A DNA stretch of 64,000 nt from contig VWYX01000275.1 in NCBI GenBank assembly GCA_013396525.1, forward strand, positions 807,613-871,612, written 5' to 3'. Every line of letters begins with the position of its first letter. Position 1 is the first letter of the stretch. This stretch comes from Chaetorhynchus papuensis (lineage: Eukaryota; Chordata; Aves; Passeriformes; Rhipiduridae). Positions 11,542 through 20,200 of the stretch are shown piece by piece. The notes beneath the pieces are model-generated. The model searched no databases, had not been told where the DNA came from, and worked only from the letters and a program-made list of their open reading frames with translations. Both the position numbers and the translations under genes were made by a program.

Positions 11542-14500
11542 GTATGGGACCTTGCAACTACTGCTCATTTCATCAAAAACAAAAAATAAAAATCAGGGAG
11601 AGTTCTTAATTTTGTGTGGTAAATGTTACAGTTTATTGACACGAACATTAGATATTGCTAACAGAAAATTAGACTTAAAACAATGTGTTCCAGGAGGAAG
11701 TAATGTAGTTTTAGGAATCTTTTTGTTGGGTCTGTTTTATACTCCTCTTAAAGCCTCAGCCAACTGTCCCATTTCCACTCTGATCATGAAAAAAAAAGCT
11801 TTAAGGTTTTCTAATGAAACATAAATCTTCTAGTAAAGCCTTACAACTATTATGAGGCCTCAGAGAGAGTATCTGAATGAATCTGTGATAGTGCCTCTTG
11901 ATCCAAAAGCCATAAATACAAGTTTGCATTCGGTGTGATCTGTGGCAAGTGGTCTGCAAAAGGACTGCTGAGCACACCGAGCTTGAGCTGGAATATGGGC
12001 TTGGCTCAGTTGATACCAAGCATGAAGTTGTCTACATTGATCATTTGTCCTTCCAGGGAGTGTCTTACAGTCCAGCAAGTTAAATGCTTTCTGTTGAGCA
12101 GAAATTTTAAGAAGACCAGTTCTGATAACAGCTAATAGATCCGTTTGATATGATTAGAATAAAATATGCCTAGAAGACTAGCATATATTTTTCTTCTGCA
12201 GATATTCCTTGGTTTTGGTCACAGCAGATCAAAAAGAATCAGAAGTAATCAAATATTCCACAATATTCCTGTATTCACTTGAGAAAATTAAAAGCTACAC
12301 AGGGATCTTAAAAAAAAGCAAAACCAGCAACAAGAGCGACCCTCCAAAATAATGGAATATGTGTTCTGTTTCATCTGAATTTGGAATCCTTTCGATATTA
12401 ACTGGGCTGCACATCTCTTTAGTTAATGGCTAGAAGTAGCAATAAAGGAGAGAACATCTATCCAGTGACTGTTAAGTGTCATCAGACTGTGTTTTAAACA
12501 GCTACAGTGTGCATTGTTAAAATAAGCCGCTCAGAAGAGAAATTTGAGCTGCTTAACCCTGTGGTGCTGGCAGGTCCAATGATCCCAGCGGTAAGCACTG
12601 AAACAAACACAGGGAAGTCAGCCAACGTTCGGCATCAAGAGATTAAAAAAAGAGGAGGGGGCCTTATGGAAAAAGAATAGTAGGCAACAGAGCCCCCAGA
12701 ACACTGCTTATCTGGTTAACATGCATGCCTCATCACAGGAAAAAAAATTAACCTTGTAACATTCTGCATACAGAAATTCAGCTTTCCAACAAGGCTGACA
12801 TCAAAATCAAGACATTTCTGGAGGTAATTTGCACTAGGACACCAGAGCACAGAACCTGGAGTGAAATCTTTATGGAAGCTGCTGACAGAGTGGCCGATGG
12901 CTGCAGTGGGGTCGGTGTGTGTGGTATCACCAGTCACAGCACTACAGTTGCATTCCTGGTTTAAGTTCCCCATCTGTTGCATCCACCAATGCAGGTCATT
13001 TAGGGCTAAACTCCTAAACACCAACCCAGCTTCTGCCTGGGCACCACAATAAGTGCTTGGTTTAACAGGAGCTGTGGCTGTGCTGAAGGCATCACAGTGG
13101 GAAGGATTGGGAATTTTTTAATGTTCCCTATTTCAGTGTCTTCATCTTCAGTGGTAGCATGGCAAGCGTAGCCTGCTGTGAGCCCTAGTACATTACTGAG
13201 GGCTGCTGCAAGATCCTCTAGGCCGGACATCCCATAGACGAGGAAAAATACTATTCTTAAATTATTTAGTATTTGGAAAGCACTCTGAAAAGCACCATTT
13301 AAGTGCAAAGTGTTCCTATTGTTAAATATTAAAACCAATTTAAGTGTGTTGTATCTTGTTGCAGAGATGCTGACTCCAGAAAACAAAAGCCTACCTACTG
13401 CATTAAGAAAAAAATGCAAATTAGATCTGCTCCCTACTTTAAGAGCTGTGTCTTCAGCTGAGACAACTTGAGTTGTTTCAGAAACACAGAAATAAGGGCT
13501 CTGTGGAGGGAGGCCTTGCTCGGATGGCAGGCAGGAAGTATCTGAAAATGCAGGAAGCAATTCCAAACAAGTATAAAGCTGTTTGGCAGAGGAAAGTCTT
13601 TCAGGATCACTGTACTGTGTGAGGCTTACTGCGCAGCAAGGGCACAGGCAGGCAGGGGAACAGGGAAGGGTTTCATTCTTAATTAAGAATGTTCATCTCA
13701 AGAGACTCTGCCCTGTCTCCTGTGGCAAGGCTTTTCAGTGCAGATGGACACACCGCTGATGACATTACAATGTGCAGCATGTACTGAAGAGTATTACTGC
13801 AATGGAATTACTTCATGCAGCAAGGAAACAAAAGGAGCATGAATTTTAAACCTCTAGGCTTGTTGGGACTCTGAAGCTTCTCAGGGAAACAAACACTAGT
13901 ATAACACAGCTACTGTTCTTGATGCAAAGGGAATTTCTGTGGCCTGGAATAATTCTTCTTTCATTACTGCAGACAGGTTTCCAAGGCTTAGATGCTGTAT
14001 AAAGGCATCCTGTAGAAGATTTTCTCAAATGCTCCTGTTGCTGGGTTGCTTTTTATTTATTTTTAAATAATGCCCACTTCCATTTTAAGTCTGCTTTTTC
14101 CCAGTTTTATCCACCGTCCTTCAAAGAATCTGCTTTTCACAAGAGCTACTCCCAGTGGAAACTATCACTTTCCAGTGGGAGGGCTTTAGTGATCCATCCT
14201 ATAAACCCATGTTGGCTCCAGAAAGCCCACTGTTCCTCTCCCTAGTAATGACCAGGTCCCTGAATGAATGTGGAGTAAACATTATCTCTGCTTTCTCCTC
14301 ATCTGGTGGCATTTTCCTGCACACCTTCCCATTCCTGTGCAATCTACCTAGACGTTGCTGCCTCTCTCCTGTTGGCAGTTTATGTCTAATTACCGTGACT
14401 TTTATGTCTAGTCCTGAAAGCAGATTGGATTACTTAAAAGGAAGATTTTCAAAATATACGGGTTTTAAGTTGATCGACAGTTGGCAAGAATGTTTATTTT

Positions 14501-14775
14501 TGGCTGGCACCCAGCTGATCCAGAAAAGAAGTTTACCTCACAAGCAGGCAAGCTGAAGCTGTGTGGTTCAGGTACAGCTAGAGATGTTTACAGAGCTTGG
14601 GTTTTCTTATCAGTGGAATTGATTGGGTTTGATGTTCATTTGTGGAGCATCGTTTGGTGTGTCTGGAATATTGATATAAGAATTCCTCTGCATGCCCAGC
14701 AATATATGCTGTTGAACTTACCCTCCTTTTATTCCATGCAGCATTCCAACATATTTTACTCTTTTCTTCTGTCAG
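11542..14775 (+). other. SOX5: SOX5 last intron, 3,234 bases
   Basis: It runs from GTATGG to the acceptor TTTTCTTCTGTCAG. It contains a 186-codon open frame on the minus strand (13006-13566) with no recognisable domain, which I treat as chance. A T/A-rich palindromic-looking stretch, TTTTATTTATTTTTAAATAA, lies near 14050. I see no clear repeat or RNA gene. Confidence 0.92.
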
Positions 14776-15079
14776 GCAACAAGCACAGATCCCCATTGCC
14801 ACCGCAGGTGTAGTGTACCCAGGAGCCATTGCCATGGCAGGAATGCCTTCCCCACACCTGCCCTCGGAGCACTCGAGCGTGTCCAGCAGCCCAGAGCCTG
14901 GCATGCCCGTCATCCAGAGCACTTATGGAATCAAGGGTGAGGAGCCACACATCAAGGAGGAGATGCAGCCTGATGATGTCAACGGAGAGATCTACGATGA
15001 GTATGATGAGGAGGAGGACGACCCCGATGCGGACTATGGCAGTGACAGTGAAAACCACATTGCGGGGCAAGCCAACTGA
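14776..15079 (+). CDS. SOX5: SOX5 terminal coding exon with stop codon
   Basis: The first base completes a Gly; the exon then encodes QQAQIPIATAGVVYPGAIAM, AGMPSPHLPSEHSSVSSSPE, PGMPVIQSTYGIKGEEPHIK, EEMQPDDVNGEIYDEYDEEE, DDPDADYGSDSENHIAGQAN and TGA at 15077-15079. HIAGQAN at the end, with the IYDEYDEEEDDPD acidic run, identifies SOX5; SOX6 ends differently. The Ser/Pro-rich PSEHSSVSSSPEPG segment is a likely phosphorylated linker, and the last 30 residues are strongly acidic. The acceptor is TTTTACTCTTTTCTTCTGTCAG. I believe positions such as MQPDDV and PDADY differ slightly from the mammalian sequence (EIQAEDI and PDVDY as I recall it), which fits a bird orthologue. Together the four exons give 267 codons plus stop. 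Confidence 0.98.
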
Positions 15080-15300
15080 TTGGGGTCCCGATGTCTCATG
15101 ACCTGCAGGACTTCAAGGAGAAAAGAAGAAAAATAAAAAAAGCCCCGTCTGGTTTATCCTTGCCAGTGGCCAAGCACATTAACTTTCTCATACACTGACT
15201 GTTACTTTAACTGTTAGTCTTAACTAGTTGGGACATCAGCTGACTAATAGACATCAGCCTGTATCAGAAGAAAAAAGGCTCAGAAGAAAGGAAACAAAGA

Positions 15301-15314
15301 CAACAACAACAACA
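15301..15314. repeat. (CAA)n microsatellite
   Basis: A short run of CAACAACAACAACA lies in the proximal 3'UTR, within a purine-rich stretch (15265-15320). Confidence 0.85.
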
Positions 15315-15418
15315 GAATGATATAAGCTATGGGTAAAATAATGCCAGTAATTCAGCTGCTATACCCAAGCACTGAAGTCTTACCCGTCGACCTTTTATTA
15401 TTATTATTTTTTTTTTCA

Positions 15419-15424
15419 AATAAA
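15419..15424 (+). promoter_or_regulatory. SOX5: Proximal polyadenylation signal AATAAA candidate
   Basis: AATAAA follows a T-rich tract (15396-15417) and is followed within 15-35 bases by a GT/T-rich stretch (GGCTGTTTGTTC), the usual arrangement of a functional poly(A) site. Use of this site would give a 3'UTR of roughly 360 bases. Another AATAAA at 15132-15137 sits in an A-run only about 50 bases after the stop and is a weaker candidate. Confidence 0.45.
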
Positions 15425-15596
15425 CTTTATGGCTGTTTGTTCTACAATGTTCTAGAAATTCTCACTCAGGTACACAGTGCCAACAAGTGGCTTGTGAATG
15501 TGTTTTGTTGTTTTGTGCTACAGTTTAAAGAGAAATAATTTTTTTTTTTTTGGTAATGCACCTGACAGGAAAAAAAAAAGATAAAATTCCTTTTAA

Positions 15597-15660
15597 CCTC
15601 CTCTGTCTCTTCCTCCTCCTTCTCTTCTTCCTCCTCCTCCTTCTCCTGCTCCTCCCTGTC
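15597..15660. repeat. CT-rich (TCC/TTC)n polypyrimidine tract in the 3'UTR
   Basis: The + strand is almost pure C/T here, built from TCCTCC, CTTCTC and TCTTCCTCC units. It is strongly strand-asymmetric, which explains the artificial Leu-rich and Arg-rich open frames on the two strands. Such tracts can bind polypyrimidine-tract proteins in RNA or form triplex DNA; that role is inference only. Confidence 0.85.
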
Positions 15661-15677
15661 AAATCTGGGTCAGAAGC

Positions 15678-15704
15678 GTGTGTGTGTGTGCGTGCCTGTG
15701 CGCG
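15678..15704. repeat. GT-rich alternating tract
   Basis: GCGTGTGTGTGTGTGCGTGC continues as CTGTGCGCGTGG directly downstream of the CT-rich tract. It is an alternating purine-pyrimidine run that is polymorphism-prone. As RNA it would be GU-rich. Confidence 0.8.
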
Positions 15705-15818
15705 TGGCTGGCAAGGAAGGAAGTGGGGAGTCTTTCTGTTAACCCCAACAAGCAATTATTTCCTTTCAAGAGAGGACTTCTCTTCATCAGTTGCACACCA
15801 TACTGAGTCTTTGAGCAA

Positions 15819-15826
15819 GTGCCAAA
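15819..15826 (+). promoter_or_regulatory. miR-96 family seed match (8-mer GTGCCAAA)
   Basis: GTGCCAAA is the full 8-mer complement of the miR-96/miR-1271 seed, in the context AGCAAGTGCCAAATTTG about 740 bases into the 3'UTR. One 8-mer can occur by chance in 5 kb, so function depends on conservation and expression data. Confidence 0.35.
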
Positions 15827-17416
15827 TTTGTACTAAAGCGCTGAGCTAGTCCAATTTGCTTTTTTTAGGTTGATCTCTTCTTCTTTTGTTTTTCGTTGGC
15901 TTTTCCTTTGCTTCTTGCTCTGTCTTAAGTTAGGACAGTGTTGTATCTTAGACAATCCCTTGAAAAACCTGATATACCAGCAGCTGGTGAGATTAGACAT
16001 ATATTTTTGGTTCTGCTTTTGCTTTTTAAAGGAAACTGTAGGTGCTGTTCTCAGGTGAAAAAGAGAGAGAGACATAAGAAATTTAGAGAAAAAATATTTT
16101 ATGGTCTTGAATTTTCATGTGTGTGTGTTTATGGTACTAATAAGAATAATCAAAAAGCATGTTCCAGAATGAAGTCCTGCACCCTCCAAATGACTTGGTC
16201 TGTAAGGAACCTTTACTTTTAGTTTACATTTCAAATGGCAGCATAAACAGCATAAAAAAGGTTTGTCCAAAATGTGGTTTTTTCTGCACAGGACATGGCA
16301 ACTGGAAATGTTACCTCCTTGCTGAGCATAATTAAGTTACCACCAACCGCGTCCAGTTCTGATGAACTTGTACCTTCAGGGTCGTTTCTGATTCAAAAGG
16401 CAATTTTTTTTAACTGACCTTTTTTTTTCCTGTGCACTGGCAGAAATCCTTCTTTTATCAGTGGGATGTTTGTGTAGGAAGGAAGGCTAATAACTATGAA
16501 GAGATTTCCATATTCGAAGTGGAGTTGTAAGAACTCCAATAGTTGCAGTGCCGAGTTTCCCTCGCTGCTGCCTCTCACAACTGAAAAATTATCCTCCTGT
16601 GCTGAAATATTTTCAGTTTTGTTGTAGAGCACTTACATTGCTTGGGCAGTTTTGTCTTCCTTGGGCAACCACAACCAGATGAGAAAGCTATCTGGGAGCT
16701 GATCTGTGCCCTTGAAAGGAAGGTCTTGGGATCGTGCTGAAGCAAAAGCCTTTGTCTGAAGTGGTTTTTTAACTGAGGTTACCAAGTTTATGTTGCTTCC
16801 TGGTAAATTCCTACTCCTACAGGGAGATGCATTGCTGTTGTTATCACCTCTAACTTGTAAAATTAGTCCCATGCATCTTAGTGGCAGTGAGATCCCAGCC
16901 CAAGCACTCACCAGAACCCTGGTCACCACTATTTGGCAACATTGATTTTGCAAACAATCCCTTAATCGGGCAAATTCAGCCCTCGATGCAATCAGCCAAG
17001 TGCAGAATGAACGGGGCAGGTAGGAGGAGGGACTGGGAAGGGGGGAATGCCTTTCTTTGCCTCTTGAAATCCCACTTCAAGTGTAACTTGACCTCTGCAG
17101 ACCTTGTGCAAAGCAAAAAGCAAATGCCATTGAAGACTTAGGACAATACTCCGACAAGCGGTTTGGACATATGATAGTTTTATCCTGCTACATCTCTTTT
17201 ATTTTTGTTCTGTTTTCCCTGTTTTGATTTCCACCTCTGCTTTGAAACATTCTTTTCTATTTTCTCTCTCTCAGAAGATTTGCTCTGAAGTTATGCTTGG
17301 AGTAGCTGATCATATCCTCCATATCAGAGAGGGTTCTTTTTTGTTTGTATTTTATGACTGTGTTGGGGGTTTTTTTTCAGTTGAACTGCCTCTTCTTGCT
17401 AGTGTTGAATGGTAAT

Positions 17417-17434
17417 TATAATAATAATAATAAT
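17417..17434. repeat. (TAA)n microsatellite
   Basis: TATAATAATAATAATAAT within the SOX5 3'UTR. Confidence 0.85.
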
Positions 17435-17582
17435 GGTCAGCTGTTCCCAGATTAGTAAATTATGTATAATTTATTTTACACCCCCCCTTTTCTAACTTTA
17501 TTTTATTCTGTTCTAATTTGGCAGTGCAGCAAATGAAGCTGTTAGGCTATTTAAAATGGATACCCCTCCCCACCTTACCTTT

Positions 17583-17614
17583 TTATATATATATAAATAT
17601 ATAGATATACATAT
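17583..17614. repeat. (TA)n-type low-complexity run
   Basis: Interrupted TATATATATATAAATATA and ATAGATATACATATG within the 3'UTR. Confidence 0.75.
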
Positions 17615-17679
17615 GAAAACAAATCGCTTCTTCTTCTGCTCACACCATTTCTCTTTCTTTTATTTTAATTTTGGCCCCA

Positions 17680-17900
17680 GCCATGTCAATTTCTGATGTT
17701 TATTATGATGGAGTGAATTAATGGGAGTGTTGTTTTCAATCTTAATTAACTTCTGCTCTCTCATCACTCATTTTAGTTATTTAATTACACCAGTCATATA
17801 GAGCCAATTCTTTTGAAGCACTCTGTTTGGATAAGAAGGAAAAAAATAGACAATTGTTTTTATATCATTATTATGTACAATGTGAAAACAGATATTTGCT
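17680..17900. promoter_or_regulatory. Candidate conserved non-coding block in the 3'UTR (TAATTA-rich)
   Basis: The block contains GTGAATTAATGG, TCTTAATTAACTTCTG, TTATTTAATTACACC and GACAATTGTTTT (two overlapping inverted SOX-type ACAAT half-sites). There is no repeat similarity. Composition and motif density resemble vertebrate conserved elements, but conservation itself cannot be seen from one sequence. Confidence 0.35.
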
Positions 17901-19009
17901 CCTTTTATTTTTTTTAAACTTTTAAATTTGTTCCCTGTCTTTGTGAACAAATTACTTCTGACTCTTGTGGGTTCACCTCACATTTGCTGGATGTTTGATT
18001 TCCACCACGTCATAGAGACTCTCTGATTTAATTGTGTCACTTCGGGCTACCGGAATACTTTGTTTTAGCTCCAGGTAGGTGCCACTGTGGCAGATGGGAT
18101 TGGAGCAAGTCTTGGAAGCGTGGGCTGGAAAAGGTCAGTGGGAAGGAGGCCTTTGGACTTCAGTGGGACCAAGTTTCAGTCCTGAATTCTGCAGGAGCCG
18201 CTCCTCGAGGCAGCCTGGTGTCCATGGGCATGGTGGGACAGAGCCCTTCTTCAAGACCCCCATGCTTTTCACACCACCCCAGCCAGCGCTCAGCTGAGCA
18301 AGCTGATTTTGTTCCGTACACATTCCCTTCAGAGAGACTGCGCCCCAGCCCAGCCTTCCCTCAGGCTTTGGGAATGGGTTGCTTTAGCGGACTCTCCACC
18401 TCCTCTACATTGGGGATGTTGAAACCAATGCAGAAATGTTGACAAAAAAAAGGGCCAAAAGATGAAAACATAAATTTAAAAGGCTCTGGAGTTCCAAACC
18501 AGCAAAATACTTAATGCCCATGCTAATGTTTTTTAGGTCCAAGGATGAGCACCCGTATATCCTTCAGCAGTAGAAGACCAGATTTGAAAATTGGGTACTG
18601 TTTGTCCCGCTTGAATTTCCTGGGGAAAAAAAAAACCTAAAAAACAACAAAGCAAAACATGCATTTTTAAAAATATCTTCTTGTCTTGTTTCTTTTTTTT
18701 TTTTCCTGGGTTCTGTGCCCTGGAGCATGTAGGAAAACCAGGTTAGAAGAGATTAGGATTGTATTAACCTAAAAGCTCATTGAGGCTCCACTGCCAAGGT
18801 GGGCCCTGTTCCCCTCTTCCCTAGGAACCTGGCAAGCCAGGATGCTCCTGGGGTGCTGCCTGGGCTGGGGTGTACAGTCCACCTCCTCCTAAATGCGGGG
18901 AGCCACCGTGCATATTGTGAGCTTGAGGAAGAACATCGCCAGCAGTGGAGAAAAGGGGAAAAAAAGGAAAAAACTGAGGCACTTGCTTCTAAGCTCAATT
19001 AAATAATAC

Positions 19010-19430
19010 AGAATATATCCTTTTTTCCATTTATTCATGCCTTATATTAGTAAAATAGGATTTTTAAGTGCATTTAACATCTTTATTTAACCGTTCCGCT
19101 ATATTAATCAGGCCCCCAGAAAAGAACACTAGCTATTATTATAGCATTTAATTAGTTTTGTAACGAAATCCTCTTATTATGAATGCATATGGAAGAAATT
19201 CTTTCTTCGAAGACATTATTTCAAAGATTTGGTTACTGCAGTAGACTGTCTTTAATTAAATCATTTTTTAGAAAGTAAATTGTCTTTAACCTTTTTACAG
19301 CACATTTTCGGAGCTTTTTCTTTTTAATCCAAAGAGATGAGCTGTTATTGTCCCCGAAGAAGCCTCTGACATCACGTTTGTAACATCAAAAATAATTAGA
19401 CTCCGTGGAGATGTAGGTCTTCCTTAGCAA
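19010..19430. promoter_or_regulatory. Candidate conserved non-coding block in the distal 3'UTR
   Basis: About 400 bases with balanced AT-rich, repeat-free composition and several homeobox- or bZIP-type words: GCATTTAATTAGTTTTG, TCTTTAATTAAATC, TCTGACATCACGTTTG, AATAATTAGACTCC. It also keeps CpGs at ACCGTTCCGC, TAACGAAATC and TCCCCGAAG that would normally decay in neutral AT-rich DNA. Status as a conserved element is inferred. Confidence 0.4.
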
Positions 19431-19912
19431 GAATTCATCTGCTGTAAAGAACGGCAACTATGTGGTATCTCGGATGTTTCAGGGCATGATGTATGGGATA
19501 GGAAGTTTCTTTGTCTGCCCACTTCTCAGTAGAACCATCCCTTCCATTTTGCAAATAACTGTGTCATTCACTAGATGTGGATTCAAGTGTATCCTCAATT
19601 CACAGGGCATGGGCTGTCTGTTTAGCTTGGTTTATATTTACATTTTTTCGACTTTATCTTAACTTGTCAGTTTCCCAGATTGAAGAACATGTCAAGTTCG
19701 TTTTTTCTACTGACTGATTTCTCTACTCCCCAGTGTTTTTTGTCACTGGTTTGCTGAAACAGTATTTATATAGCTCCATTGGCTCTAAAGCTCTTACTCC
19801 TTCTAACATTTTGGATTTTACAAGTGAAATGAAAATAGAAAAGAAATAGAGACAATCAAATGCCTGGAGCTTAAAACAAAGTATGTGCAACCTACCATCT
19901 CACTTGAAATTT

Positions 19913-19918
19913 AATAAA
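19913..19918 (+). promoter_or_regulatory. SOX5: AATAAA polyadenylation signal candidate
   Basis: AATAAA in TTTAATAAAAG. The downstream sequence is A/T-rich with little GT enrichment, so it is a weaker candidate than the one at 20180. Confidence 0.3.
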
Positions 19919-20034
19919 AGAAATAATTATGTAAATATAACATAGAGTTATAGATTTCTATTTTGTTCATAACACATAGTGTAATATAAGTTGTATATTT
20001 TCATGTTTTGGTTTTATGTTATCATTCATGCCAC

Positions 20035-20040
20035 AATAAA
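20035..20040 (+). promoter_or_regulatory. SOX5: AATAAA polyadenylation signal candidate
   Basis: AATAAA in CCACAATAAATG is followed by an A-run and then TGGGAGTTGATGTAC. It is plausible as one of a cluster of distal signals. Confidence 0.35.
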
Positions 20041-20179
20041 TGAAAAAAAATGGGAGTTGATGTACTCTTTAAAAAAAATACGATGTGGATTGCCACCATC
20101 CTGGGTTTTTTGTTTTGGTTTTTGGGTTTTTATTTCATTTGCATTCCCCTTTTTCAGTATTACTGCCCTGCAAGGCACC

Positions 20180-20185
20180 AATAAA
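20180..20185 (+). promoter_or_regulatory. SOX5: Best distal SOX5 polyadenylation signal candidate
   Basis: AATAAA in GGCACCAATAAAACAGC is followed by a CA and then by a GT/T-rich element (AAATGTGTTC, then CTTGTGGTCTGTTTCCC). This is the strongest signal-plus-downstream-element arrangement seen after the stop codon, and would end the transcript near 20,200. Confidence 0.5.
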
Positions 20186-20200
20186 ACAGCAAATGTGTTC

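Larger units (their letters stand above)
15080..20200 (+). other. SOX5: SOX5 3' untranslated region (probable extent)
   Basis: The 3'UTR begins directly after the TGA. Its end is inferred from polyadenylation signals; the most convincing distal one is at 20180-20185, so the UTR may be about 5.1 kb. It is AT-rich with long T tracts, several low-complexity runs (CAA, CT, GT, TAA, TA), an 8-mer miR-96 seed match and two blocks that look conserved. A shorter isoform could end soon after the AATAAA at 15419. Open frames here, including the 194-codon one at 19991-20575, are not credible genes. The end point would need cDNA or 3'-end reads. Confidence 0.65.

Noticed and set aside
11315..11824. 169-codon open frame covering the second-last exon and running into the intron
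   Set aside because: The part after 11541 follows a GT donor, has no similarity to SOX5, and the spliced join to 14776 gives the expected protein without a frame break.
14756..15070. 104-codon minus-strand frame opposite the last SOX5 exon
   Set aside because: It is the antisense shadow of a coding exon; composition follows the complement of the acidic codons.
15525..15849. Arg-rich minus-strand and Leu-rich plus-strand frames
   Set aside because: Both are artefacts of the CT-rich tract in the 3'UTR.
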